From positions 3,936,501-4,000,500 of the forward strand of contig JAMKCF010000016.1 of the NCBI GenBank assembly GCA_023634235.1: a stretch of 64,000 nt of DNA, read 5' to 3'. The position numbers were made by a program, and so were the translations under genes. Below, piece after piece: positions 47,721 through 59,265 of the stretch. The DNA comes from Pisaster brevispinus (Eukaryota > Echinodermata > Asteroidea > Forcipulatida > Asteriidae). Every line of letters starts with the position of its first letter. Position 1 is the stretch's first letter. The notes under the pieces were generated by a model. The model was not told the DNA's origin, did no database searches, and was given only the letters and a program-made list of their open reading frames with translations.

Positions 47721-48839
47721 AGCAATGTTTCTAGGCAATGCTATAATTACATAATCATACAAGGTTTAAAGTGATTCCACCGCTGGTACATGCGGTGGGA
47801 TTACATGAACTAGCCCCACCTGAACAAGAGGGTGCTAGTGTTACCAAAAATAAACAACACAACGTTCACATTTCAGACAAACCCCCATTTATTTGTTTGA
47901 CCCAAAGCAGTCAAGTGGTAGTCCACTTCCTTAGAAAATAATGCCTTTGAAAAATTGAATATAAAATAACCTATAAAATATATAATAAAACCACCCCTTT
48001 CCCCCAAAGTATTTGTTCCCACACTTGGCAGAGGAAAACCCCCCAACTTTAAATAAGAGGCCAAATTGGGGATGGTGGCGGGTTTTGAAGTAAATGTTAA
48101 TCTCAGTACCATGCTTTTGTTACGCAATCTAAAATAAAGGTCAATTTGACCACACACACTTTGCATAAATGTCAGCCTTGCTACCCCGGGAAAGTTAGGT
48201 TACCTTTATGGCTTACGTCCAAACCACTACAAGGAACGTCACCAAGGCAAGCCTAACAACATTATTGCCCAACAACCATGCAGCAGAGGACGCCAATATC
48301 CAAACTGTCAGCACCGTGTGTTGCAGCACGGCCTGGTACACTGCGGGGAGTCTTCTGCGGCGAATAATGTATTTTATCGTTTATGCGATAAAATGAAGTA
48401 TATCACTTTCAGTACCAACAGATACTTGCAACTAATGCAGTAGTGACCAAAGAAATTCCATCACCATGCCTACTTGGTTACCGAAAGTTTTCTGTCAAGT
48501 CTTAGGTTACAGCGCCCTCACAAGGCAGATTGGGGTTAGCCTAGGTTCTAGACACAGAGGGCAACTTGAAGTATAATGATGAAATGACTGTTTCATTGGG
48601 CATATTGCCTTTTAGTAATTAATTGTCTTGTGACATCATGCCTTATACATATATTGTAGGTTTGGTATTATGACCAATAAATACCAAATTGAGTAGTTTA
48701 AATGTGAAAGCTTAACATTTCTATAGTCGATATTCATACAAATCTGCCTGAAAATCATTTCCCTCTGAAATGTTGTTTCTGAATCCTAAACTAAAGATGA
48801 TATTGGTTTGATCATTTCCTTCTGCCCCCTCCCCCGCCT

Positions 48840-49290
48840 CATTGTTCGAAACTTTGCTTAACGCTCAAGGGATTCAACATTCAATAGTGCCAGAAATAAA
48901 GACAATAATTAGAATTAATTATGAACTGGTACAAAATCACTGATCAAACCCAAACTTTTATTCGTGAACACCTTTTATGAAATGAGCTGTACAAATTTAC
49001 ACCTGTCTTGAACCAGTATGTAAATAAAGAATTCCCAAAGTGCCATGTTTTTACTTTCAAAGCACCCCACCCCCCCTCAATGTTGGAAACTTTTGTTGGC
49101 TCAAGGGTTTCAACATTCAATAGTGCCAGAACTAAACAAAATAATTCGGATTAAGCACAATATGAACTTGGACAAAATCACTGATCAAACCTTATTCGTT
49201 AACACCTTTAATGAAAAGAGGTGTACTTTGGTTGGCGCTCAAGGGATTCAACATTTAACAGTGCCAGAAATAAAGACACCCACATATCAT
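48840..49290. repeat. Direct repeats flanking the piggyBac remnant
   Basis: GGATTCAACATTCAATAGTG, CCAGAAATAAAGACA and CACTGATCAAACC blocks appear three times (about 48.87, 49.11 and 49.24 kb). They may be duplicated 3' sequence of the adjacent element. Confidence 0.6.
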
Positions 49291-49359
49291 GTGAGTTTGT
49301 TTTCCTTTGAACCACTTGCTACCTGCTTTCTCATAAAATTGGGGATCAGCTCACCTTTT

Positions 49360-50405
49360 CATGGGGAACTTCTTGGGGTTTCCAACATCGGGATTGCCTA
49401 GGATGGTATTTCGCACAGTTCCACAAGCTCCGAATCCTAGCTCAGACAACTTGGAGAACAGAGCCGGGGCTAGTAAACCAATTGTCCATGAAGATGCAAT
49501 GTCATTTATGTTCGAGTACCAGCAAAAGGTTCAAGACTACCTTGCCTGATGCTCCAAGCTCGGATGGATGGTGTGTTTCAGGATCACATGCGAAGTCCCA
49601 GGCACATGTGTACCCTGTGTCTGATTCGTTTAATGAAAAACATTTCAATCCCCATTTGGCCGCCTTTCGTGGCATGTACTGTTTGAAGCGGAGTCGTCAT
49701 TTGAACTTTACCATAGTCTCGTCTGGGGAAAGGTTTTGTCCAGGCTGGTACACCCGCAGGAATGATGGTAGTACAGTGTCTAACAGTGGGCGTACTTTGT
49801 GAAGTTTGTCGCGGGGAGAGTCCTCCTTCACATCTTTGTTTTTGGTGAGGTGAAAAAAAACCCCGAAGGATTAAAGTAAATCGGTTACGAGCCATGGTTG
49901 CCGAGTACAGGGGACTTCGTAGAACTTCAGACCTGGACCAATGCATGGAGTAACGAGGCCTTTTGTTGATTCCCATGCAAAGAAGTAGGTCCACGAATGC
50001 CATCATTTTGGGTACATTAGTTGGTCTCTAAGCACGCTGATTTTCGGCACCCGCAGACAAAGTTTGATCAGCATAACGATTGGTCTCATCTACCATCATC
50101 TGCCACACTGCTGGACAAAAGTACAGTTTGAAGATTTGTATGGGTGAGAACTCACTGAAATCTTCGGTAGCCCCGGTGTTTGCCGAAAAATACACGGGCG
50201 GTTGCCGGTTGTAAGACTTTACTTCACGCCATCCACACCGGAAATTCAGTGTCTTCTTCTTGGATGAACATGATGTCGATGTGGAGGCGATGGGCTCATC
50301 ATCACTGTCTTCTTCCGACACGTGCTGAATCATCGTCAGAGAACATGTCGGACCCGCTATCAGCAAAGATTTCTTCCAAAATTCTAGCATTTTCATCGGC
50401 CATCA
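49360..50405 (-). pseudogene. piggyBac-type transposase, multiply frameshifted
   Basis: On the minus strand, in order: acidic N-terminus (MMADENARILEEIFADSGSD), FSPIQIFKLYFCPAVWQMMV, DETNRYADQ, YWSRSEVL-like and MARNRFTLILRGF, then RFKQYMPRKAAKWGLKCFSL, DTGYTCAWDF, DNWFTSPALFSKLSELGFGA and CGTVRNTILGNP. These are the successive blocks of DDE_Tnp_1_7 transposases, spread over at least four frames, so the gene is dead. Terminal repeats and TTAA sites were not identified. Confidence 0.88.
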
Positions 50406-50523
50406 TGTCAGAATCCGTGACTGAAGTAGCTAAGAGTAAGATGCTTGCTGCAAATGCCAGGGGGGAGGGGGGGGGGGGACTCGGGCCGGCTTATTTAAAG
50501 TTGCCGGGATGCGAATTTTTGTT

Positions 50524-50638
50524 CCTGAACCTTTCGGGCAGTACAGTGTACATATGTACGTTGGCCAGAAAGCGGTATTATGTGACGTTCCTCGCTCTGA
50601 TTGGCTTAAACTCCGTGTCACTGCCCGAAAGGTTCAGG
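50524..50638. mobile_element. MITE, 115 bp with perfect 19-bp inverted ends
   Basis: CCTGAACCTTTCGGGCAGT and its exact inverse. A second copy is at 53,451-53,570. Both lie inside longer repeats with CGGGGATC and AATATTGACTGC blocks on one side. Confidence 0.88.
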
Positions 50639-50892
50639 AAAAAAAAATCGCCTCCGGGGATCACCTCGGGAGTCGCAGTTTTAACCATAGCACTCGAAGC
50701 AGTCAATATTTGTATATTGTGTTTACTTTATTTTGTTGTGCGTTGGCCTCACTTTGTATACGCGCGCGTGAAGTTATATATGCAAATGATATAGAAAAGC
50801 TGTATACGTAAACCACTGAAAATAATTGTTAGACGCGCACACTTTAACACTACCGGGTGTGGTCTTAACAGTTGTATCACATTACTACAAGA

Positions 50893-52535
50893 ATGGCCGC
50901 AATCCCGAAAGAGAAGGCGGTCCGAAAACCGAATTTTTTCAAGAAAGAAAAGTTGCTCCTCTTGAGTGAATGGGAGAAGAGGGCAGATGTTCTCCGACCA
51001 AAGTTTTCATCGAAAGTAACGTCGCAGGTAAAACATGATGCGTAGAAGCATATTGCACACGCTTTAAATGCACAGTTCACGTCGGACCGTCGAGATGTTC
51101 CAGAGCTGCAGAAGAAGTGGCAGAATATGAACAGTAAAATGAAGGAGGAAGCCTCAAGATATTGAAAGGAATCAGTGAAAACCGGTATGAAATACTAATT
51201 TAAAAACATTGTTTTAATGGATTGTACTGTATACAACAGATGAGTACAGCTTGTTACAATTTAGTAAATAAGACAAAAATAATTAAACAAACACATATAA
51301 AAACAAAATAAACAACCAAACAAACAAACCAATGAACAAATTAATAGATAAATAAACAAACAAACGAATACATAAAATAATACATAAATGAAGCTGTAAA
51401 GCTTCAAAGCAATAGAAAAAATGAACGAATAAATAAATAAATAAATAAATAAATAAAATAATAAATAAATAAATGCATTGCTTAACAAATAGCTTCATTC
51501 ATTTATTCTTAAATAAGCAAGTAAGCGTATTATGCAACAGTTTAAAACATATGAATTGAAGACCAACTACATTGATTAAGTATTATACACTTTAATTTGT
51601 GAAGACGTTAATAACATTTACTCAAATAAATGTATGACAAGTCAATCAAAAACATCACTCAATTAACATTTTTACAAATTATTAAAACTTTTGATTAAAA
51701 CAAGTTTTGAAAGAAACGTCTTTTTTGAAATTGTGTTTGTAACTGACAATATTAAGGTTACAATTCAGTATTTGGCTACAAAATTGTTTGACGAGTGATA
51801 TTAACATAAACTTGTTTATTTGAAGGAGGAGGACCTGCACCACCTGAGTTGTCTCTTCTCGAGACACTGATAGGGGAAAATTCCCCAACTCTATAGGCAT
51901 CAGTGGTGGAGTAGATAGCATAATAAGCCTACCTGATGATAAGCCTGCAGTGGCCGTAATTGATCATGGTTTCATTGCGGAACCTCCGGATGACAGGTGA
52001 AGCGGGTCATTTGTTGAACTGCTGAAATTCTCGTTTTTAACCAAACCACTTTATTTATTTATTTTTTTTTTGAAGTGAAAAGATAATACCCTCAAAGTCT
52101 TTGAAATCGCCTTGAGCAGATACATTATTTGTGGTTAACCATAATCGCAAACATGCCAAACGAAAAGTCATTTGATGCATGACAAGACATCCATGTCAAA
52201 AGGCTATAAATTGAGATTCAAAAACAAAAAAAATAAAATTAATGATAAATGGTATCCTAGTAGTTATTACTTGCTAAAAGCAAACAAGAAAGCAAATTAC
52301 GAATTATTCAAATTGTTTTTTACATAGCACAGTATTGATGAGTTGCCGGATTCCAACATCGTCCCATCGTCAGATAGGCATTACCATCAGGAGAGGTCAA
52401 CGATTGTGCCTAAAACAGGAAGTCAGATGAAAATGATGAAGAGTATGGGAAGCTGATTATGCTTGAAAAAAGAAGAAGTGAAATCGAAACAAGAGGAGCG
52501 GAGGTTGATATTGAGAAGCTTCAGTTGGAGTCGCC
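50893..52535 (+). pseudogene. SANT/Myb-like DNA-binding protein gene (NAIF1/FSBP-type), broken
   Basis: Exon 1 (50,893-51,184) encodes RKPNFFKKEKLLLLSEWEKR, DVLRPKFSSKVT and ELQKKWQNMNSKMKEE, the Myb/SANT-like fold seen in NAIF1, FSBP and Harbinger-associated proteins. It has an in-frame TAG at 51,043 where family members have Trp, and a TGA at 51,163. Its donor ACCG/GTATGA joins in phase to exon 2 at 51,826 (KTG-GGPAPPELSLLETLIGE), the usual 'KTGGGP' linker. Exon 2 has a frame slip near 51,885 before GISGGVDS. Exon 3 (about 52,337 on) ends with a Lys/Glu-rich helix (KRRSEIETRGAEVDIEKLQL). Not functional as read, yet splice sites are preserved, so decay may be recent. Confidence 0.75.
51420..51475. 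repeat. (AAAT)n simple repeat
   Basis: ATAA/AAATAA units inside the SANT pseudogene's first intron; minus-strand Tyr/Leu-rich frames are artefacts. Confidence 0.9.
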
Positions 52536-52548
52536 CTCTGGAAAGCTC

Positions 52549-53030
52549 TCCGGGAAAATGGGGTTCCTGAACATCTTCTTAACCTCATTAAAGATCTTCA
52601 CACTAATACCACTGCGAAGATCCGCCAACAGCTCATCGTCAAGTTTCCCCACACAAGATCAGGGGTAAGACAGGGATGTATGTTGGCTCCATCTCTCTTT
52701 CGCTGTTCCATGGATTGGATCCTCGACCGGGCAATGGTAAACCAACTCCATTAGCAACACACTCGACTTGCTCCGGCAAGAGGCATCCTACCTTGGCCTC
52801 ATGATCTCCTGGCAGAAGACCAAACTTCAAGACCTACCCGGGAAAAATAGTCCTGCATGGTCACTCCATCGAATTTGTCAATGACTTCATGTACCTCGGC
52901 AGCAAAGTCTCTAACACTGGAAGGAGTGAGCCAGACATTCTCAGGAGGCTTGGTCTTGCCTCATCAGCCATGAACAGCCTACATAGAGTTTTGAAACTGA
53001 GGAGTCTCAAACCCGCCACAAAACTAGCAA
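52549..53030 (+). pseudogene. Non-LTR reverse transcriptase fragment
   Basis: Reads ALRENGVPEHLLNLIKDLH, then GVRQGCMLAPSLF-CSMDWI-LDR (RT motif B region), and later VNDFMYLGSKVSN, EPDILRRLGLASSAMNSL. Frames change and the YxDD region is missing, so this is an internally deleted relic. Different family from the LINE at 25 kb. Confidence 0.75.
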
Positions 53031-53294
53031 GATAGGGAAGATAGGCGGCTCCGGGAATCACCGAGAGTGACTAGTTTTACTACGCCACGAGACAAAGCAG
53101 TCAATATTTGTATACTAGAAACCCGGCGGCCGTGTGATAGTCGTTTGCCATGTAATTGTCGACTATTACATGGCGCGTGCAGTACCCAGACGTCTTTTTT
53201 TACCCACCTCGAACCCAATAAGTTGTGCATCTGTGTATCTGAAATGCGCGTACGAACGTTACGTGTACGAGGATGATAAATAGTCTGTTGGGGT

Positions 53295-53620
53295 GTTATA
53301 AAACAAATATTGACTGCATTTACTCGTGCTATGGTTAAAACTCCGACTCCCTCGGTGATCCCCGGACCGTTCTATTTTCCCTCGGCTGCACCTCCGGAAA
53401 ATAGAATGCGCCTCGGGAAAATAGAACGCTCCGGGGAGCAAATTTTTTTTCCTGAACCTTTCGGGCATGCAGTACAGTGTAAATACGTACGTTGGCCAGA
53501 AAGCGGTATTATGTGACGTTCCTCGCTCTCATTGGCTTAAACTCCACGTACACTGCCCGAAAGGTTCAGGAAAAAAATTTCGCTGCCGGGATGACACCAC
53601 TGATCTCTATTATAGAGATC
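53295..53620. mobile_element. Longer terminal-repeat element carrying the 120-bp MITE copy
   Basis: AATATTGACTGCATTTACTC and GCTATGGTTAAAACTCCGAC at the left, CGGAAAATAGAAC-type repeats, then the MITE at 53,451-53,570. Related one-arm copies at 2.0, 50.66 and 53.06 kb. Confidence 0.6.
53451..53570. mobile_element. Second copy of the CCTGAACC MITE
   Basis: Same ends as at 50,524, with a 5-bp insertion and a few substitutions in the core. Confidence 0.85.
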
Positions 53621-54440
53621 AGTGGGTGACACACGCACTCAGGCATGCATGCGACTGAGGGCGCAATTTACATTTTCAGAGCTTACTTTTGGCGTTTGTG
53701 CCTGTCAGCCTCCATGGTTTCCAAGCGAGGAAATAGTTCAGTGCCAAAAGGATTCAGTGGTCACGAAGTGTGATGCCTTTTTGAGCACATCTGGCTCGGC
53801 GGTACTGAAAGGGATACTATGTTCCCCCATAACACATTTTTACCTGCTAATCTTTGAAAGAACGATTAAAAACTACAGTTTTTCGATGTGCATAGAAAGT
53901 GCACTGACTACAATAAACAATTTGCTTGCTCAACGATGCTTAAGTTCTATCAGTGAGTCACAAATAGACGCAGGTGCCCTCACTTGAGTAATTGGTGTAA
54001 GAAATACAGTCCTATCCTGATTTGATACACTTTTTAGTTAAACAAACAGTATCCATCACCAACTGAGGACATTGCGAACGAGAGGGTTTAATTTTAACGG
54101 CGCTGTGTAGGGAGGGCTTATATCCCCACCTGTACAGCGGCATCCCAAGCTGTAGACAGAATCTTCTGGAGAAACATTTTCCCCTGATAAGATTGTTTAT
54201 CATCACTTAGGTCGTTTTGTCACCCACTTTAAACTTACCGTTTAACCAAAATTTGCTACTTTGTGTTTCAAAGACACTTTCAAAATTTAAATGACTTTTT
54301 TAAAAGTACTATCTATTGTGTTTTCTTTTGAAAAACAAAGACCAACGTTTCCGTATATGTATCATAAGCTCATCGTGCCGCATTAAGAAGCGTGCGGAAT
54401 GCTGCATGTCTATGAAAATGTACATGGTGGCAAACTTCGC
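53620..54440. other. No gene recognised
   Basis: A 121-codon open frame (53,622-53,987) shows no domain, signal peptide or splice context I can recognise. Confidence 0.45.
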
Positions 54441-54445
54441 AAGAG

Positions 54446-55330
54446 TTAAGGGATAAACATGTCAGTCTGAAAGAGTTTTGACAAGCAAGAAACAAAGGAA
54501 AATCTCACAGCATTCAGTTTTCTTATGACGTGTATGTCCACCGGAAACTGGACAATAATTAATTGCAGCAGTGAAGTTGGCCAAGTGTTTCCGACACGCC
54601 TCTTTGGCGGGAGCAATGGACAGAACACCATCCAGATAATGTGTAACGTGGCCAACTTGCGCCATCTAACAAATCCGGAACTCAAGAAAAGTGCCAAACT
54701 CCTCAAAAAGTACTTATGAAATAGAGCATCCCATTGGAGGACATTTGTCACAAAATTAAACTCGTTAGCAAAAATAAGCCCCAATAGCTCATATAGTCCC
54801 TTGGTGAAACCGGAAGAAGGTGAAAATCTGATTTAAAGTCAGATTTTGAAAGCCAAGCCACTTTCCCCGATTGCACCACTAATTGAACTGCAGCATAAAA
54901 TTCTGCATATTTGACCTTGCACTGCCTTTGTCAAAAAATCATGAATAGCACAACATTGTGGAAATGACGAATGGTGAATCAGACGAAAGGAGCCTGGTTC
55001 CCTTTCTCACACACGCCCAACATGTGAACATTAAAGCTGTTGAAGGGGTCGGGACGTGAAAGGCCCCGCTATACGCTCAGCGTAAACGTCCTTAGCAATT
55101 TTTTCAAAAACAATATTGGGATGTGCCAAAGCTGAACGTAGACACTCCGATTCCCTGAAGACCAGAGAGCCAGTACATCCTAATGCAAATCCCTCTGTAA
55201 AACACTGCAATAAAATTGCTTTGTCACCGGCGTTATCAAATTTCAACTGGGAAACAATTACATAACAAATTTGATGGTCGGGGGCTTTCCCTACAATTCC
55301 TGGAAAATATTGACCAACATGAGGCATACG
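54446..55330 (-). pseudogene. DIRS1-like reverse transcriptase, frameshifted
   Basis: Minus strand, in order: FDNAGDKAILLQCFTEGFAL, HPNIVFEKIAKDVYAERIAG then PFTSRPLQQL, a degraded region, then KSDFKSDFHLLPVSPRDY and HYLDGVLSIAP. This is the order of DIRS-type RT blocks. The catalytic YLDD reads YLDG, and several frames are needed, so it is inactive. DIRS elements use a tyrosine recombinase; none is seen here. Confidence 0.78.
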
Positions 55331-55429
55331 AAAAGATACTCCGGCACATTAGCTTCGTTTCTTTACGTAGGTACAATTTACATACATATGAACAAAGTAA
55401 AGGAGCTACGGTAACCAGTGTCCTAGAGA

Positions 55430-55620
55430 AATCTGTCCCCCTGAGATTAACATGGGCTGAAGGAGGTTGATTCAAGAGAGGGCGCTATCCGAGGAAATGA
55501 ATGCACAGTTTGCCGTGTGGGAGACAACATTTCCGAGGGGATTGAATCTCCTGCCACCGGCACTCGCGCCTTTGGACGACAGACCACGGGGTGTGTGTCA
55601 AAATGGATTTGATACTGCGA
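55430..55620. repeat. Copy of the CGGCAAA dispersed element
   Basis: Inverse of 30.94-31.12 kb: GGCTGAAGGAGGTTGATTCA, GAGAGGGCGCTATC, CAGTTTGCCGTGTGGGAGAC, and an outer CGACAGACCACGGGGTGTG shared with that copy. Confidence 0.75.
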
Positions 55621-56137
55621 AAAGTATTCAACTGTGTAATAAAACATCCAAACTTAAACTGGGTACATTTGGCATACAGTTACCATTTAATCAAATGATA
55701 CTATTTCATTCCATAATAACTCACTAACATGTAAAAAGTTGCATGGCGCGATGCTAAAAAGCAGAATCTAAGTTTTGGTAATAATATTTGCAATTATATA
55801 TATTAATATTATTAAGTTATTTATATTAACTTTAGTTATTTATATTAACTTTTATGTCATCTGTACGTCATCAGACTTGGCTTCCAAGACTTAAAAATTT
55901 TGCACAGCGTGACCTCAGTTGACTTTGACTTCCAGTTCAAACCGAAAGCTAAAATTCTTACCTCGTTTGACCTAGACTTCCGGCTCATACTGGAAGTTGA
56001 AATTTCATATAAAAAAAAGAAAGCTTCAGATCTAAACTTAACAATTCTTTTTTTACAATCTGTACGTCGTTTGAAAATCAGATGACAACTTTAAGCAATG
56101 ATACACAGAATGCTCATGTGGCTCACATTCATCCCAT

Positions 56138-56330
56138 ATGATAAGGAGTCGTCTGACATACTGGAACTTGTGTACTGATGCTGCGGGTTCCATTGGCTTT
56201 TGGCGCATTTTTTTGATGGATGTGGCTGCAGGGCCGCTGGCCTTCAAACTTTGCGTCTCAACCATCCATTGCATTCTTACCCTGGCCTCTCAGGGAGATC
56301 TAGTCAGTACGCAGTTGCCGACTCTTCAAG
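56138..56330 (+). pseudogene. DIRS/Ty3-like RNase H fragment, right-arm copy
   Basis: YWNLCTDAAGSIGFWRIF keeps the TDA-GSIGFG-like start better than the left copy; the middle part (SDN strand) is deleted. Confidence 0.65.
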
Positions 56331-57679
56331 AGATTTTTTTTCTTTCTTGGGCGGGGGGGGGGGGGGGAGAGGGGGATATCTATTTACGCCATCAAAAGCA
56401 TAGATCACTGGCGCTCTGGTGCCTTTTTTACGTTATAAGTTAGGCGATTTCCATGTCCAGGTTTCCAGGGAAGTTAGATCAAGTTTGTTTTCCAATAGGT
56501 CCAGCAGAGGTGTGGGTTTCGGGCGACTCTCTGGTGCGTTTGGCAACCCATGCGTTGGCAGTCCCGGCCCAGGTTCGTTGGTAAGTTTAAATTGGGGTAC
56601 AGCCCCACGTTATTCCCCGGTTGCCTGACCAGGTGGGTGTGGGACTCCCCAAATAACTATGCTACATATTGGGTCTTATGATTTGGCCAGCGTTTTTCTT
56701 CACGCTTCGACTGAGGATAATTTGGGCAATTGCGCAATGCAAGGAGCAATTTATAGTGTACACGCTGGTATGGTCAGATCTTTACTTCCTTGCATGTTTT
56801 ACTAGGGCGCTGTTTCGCAGCCTTCTTTAGAGCGGGTTCGTTATGAATCTAACCATAAGTTAACCACAGTACAATTGAACTGCTTAGGGTTTTTCTGCGG
56901 GTTGGATAATCAACCGTAGAGAAGTTTGTCCGCAAGTTATCCTGGACAATTTTTGAGAAGATGACAAAGTGTGTACATTCACGAACGGCAACATTATTAA
57001 CATTATTAAAGGGACACGTTGCCATTCGATTTTAATAAAATGATGGTTGGAAAGATGTTTTGAAAGTAGAATATAATGATTCACACAAAAGTAATGTTTA
57101 GTTTTCCTTCAAACTATATGGCTTTCCTTTCACTTTGTGAACTTACACAATCTGCCATTTTGTACTAGTTCACGAAGTAAAAAGGAAACCATACAATTTC
57201 GAGGTATATTAGTGTGAGTCTTTGTATTTTCCTTGCCAAACATTTTCATTTTATAACGACCGCTTGTAATAGCCTAAAGCACCTAATCCGAATGCAACGT
57301 ATCCCTGAGAATATACGCAACTATTTTTTTTCAGAAGCAGGTCAGGGGTTCGAGACCTAGCCTTGTGATATTAGGCGATATCTAATTGAAAGAACAAACA
57401 AACAAACATACAAACAAACTGACAGACAGACAGACAGACCAGACAGACAGCCATCTTTAGGAGAGCGACTATGTGGGCTTTTCCTAGGTGTTGTCTTTGA
57501 TCCATTTTCTTTAATCTTTCCTGTTAAAAACATTGTGGGCTTCACCCCACAAAGTAAAAAAAAAAAAAAATAAAAAAAAATAAACACAACTACAGTTCCT
57601 ACCTTAAAATCAGCCCACAATGTCTCTCTCGTACGCCAAGACAGACAGACAGACAGACAGACACACACACACACACCCA

Positions 57680-58360
57680 CGCAACCTTAAGGATCCGGTT
57701 TGTGGGGTACTGCTATTGTTGTTCTATTGTTCCCTTTTCTAAAGAATTCCCTTGTGGGGCCCTATTGTTCCTATTGAAATTGCCTTGTGGGGTCCATTGT
57801 TCCATTGTTAAAAGTACCCCGTAAGTTGGCATGTGTAAGGGCACACAAGTGTGTAAACACCTCCAATCGGGGACCTCCCATTGTCCCTCTTTTGTTTGGA
57901 CTCTAACTTTTTGGCAACAGCTCCCATTGGTTTTGTACACAATTTCTAACTGGGGACCTTTACCCAACCGGGGACCCTATTGTCCTCTTTTGTTATAGGT
58001 CCACGGTTTGAATGTGAAAACAAACTCGCACACACAACCTTACGGATCCGGTTTGTGGGGTACTGCTATTGTTGTTCTATTGTTCCCTTTTCTAAAGATT
58101 TCCCTTGTGGGGCCCTATTGTTCCTATTGAAATTGCCTTGTGGGGTCCATTGTTCCATTGTTAAAAGTACCCCGTAAGTTGGCATGTGTAAGGACACACA
58201 CACACACCCACGGCACCCACAACACCTCACGGATTGGGTTTGTGGGGTCCTGCCATTGTTGTTATATGATTCCCTTTTCTGAAAAATTCTCTTGTGGGGT
58301 CCAGGTTGAACAACAAATTATCTTGTGGGGGTCCATTGTTTCATTGTGGAAAAAGCCCAA
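57680..58360. repeat. Tandem 'CTTACGGATCCGGTTTGTGG' units with (AC)n
   Basis: About 165-bp blocks (ATTGTTGTTCTATTGTTCCC, CCCTTGTGGGGCCCTATTG, AAAGTACCCCGTAAGTTGGC) at 57.68 and 58.04 kb, with a partial third at 58.22 kb. Further copies at 61.48 and 61.86 kb and inverted at 35.1 and 38.5 kb. Confidence 0.9.
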
Positions 58361-58535
58361 CAAGCCGGGGCACTCCCGTAACCCCCCTCCCACACACACA
58401 CAAATAAACACGCAAACACCCCAACACACCAACAAACAAACAAACAAACACCCCAACAAACAAATAAACAAAAACCAACTCATAATCAAGAGACTTAGAG
58501 CTTAAGTTCATCTGTTCATAATGAATTCAGAATAT

Positions 58536-58541
58536 TTTATT
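58536..58541 (-). terminator. Gene C poly(A) signal AATAAA
   Basis: Aligned inverse of the gene A signal at 38,350, about 630 bp after the gene C stop. Confidence 0.5.
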
Positions 58542-59170
58542 TGTATACAACCAAAGAAAGAAAATGAGAAAAAAAATCGAAAGTTATTTTATTTTTGACT
58601 CTTTGTTTTGTGTCAATGTATTGCCTAGTACAGTGGCATTGAACAAGTTTCAAGTGAGCTGAACAGTCTTTGTTATGTTGTCCTGTTCGTAAGACAGATG
58701 ATGAAATGAGACTTCATCAAGTTTCACTTGGGTTTTGCATTTTCTATGCTGTGTAAAAATCCAATATAAAAAACAGGGTTCAGTGACCCAAATACAACCT
58801 TGGTCAAAGGGTACGGTTCGACCTTCTTATAATAACTTTAAGACAGTCTGTTGTCGATCTCAGTTAAATCATACCGGTATTCTTTTTAACTTCCTGCAAT
58901 TTTGTTTTTTACTTACACAGAATAAGTGCTTACTGTAACACATTCCCAATGTGTTCACACAAATGCCTAGTAATATTTATACTTGGTTCTCCTAAAACAA
59001 AACAAAAACAAGACCAATGCTTAGGTTTGATAGCAATAACATTTTTGGTTGAAAACCAGAAATTTAACTTAAAAAGTATTATGCAGTTAATGCGAAATGG
59101 TAGTCAGTTGTTTTGGAGCATTACAAATTATGTGGCTTTAGTTAAAAGTAAGGCACTATGTTAGGTCAAG

Positions 59171-59265
59171 TTATATCTTGTAATCAAAGCAGTTGAGGAC
59201 ATACTTGTCGTGAGTATCTGGCAGCCGTTTATCACAGAGGCACCTTTGGCCCAAATAGTCGCAAG
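59171..59265 (-). CDS. Gene C exon 3 (cysteine exon)
   Basis: 95 nt, ends TAA; all four cysteines present. Exact positional counterpart of 37,600-37,694 in the other arm. Confidence 0.86.

Noticed and set aside
48208..48396. Short open frame with Thr-rich start
   Set aside because: No splice or promoter context and no similarity that I recognise.
53622..53987. 121-codon open frame with several Cys
   Set aside because: Begins inside a transposon-like region, lacks signal peptide, and its cysteines do not follow the family spacing.
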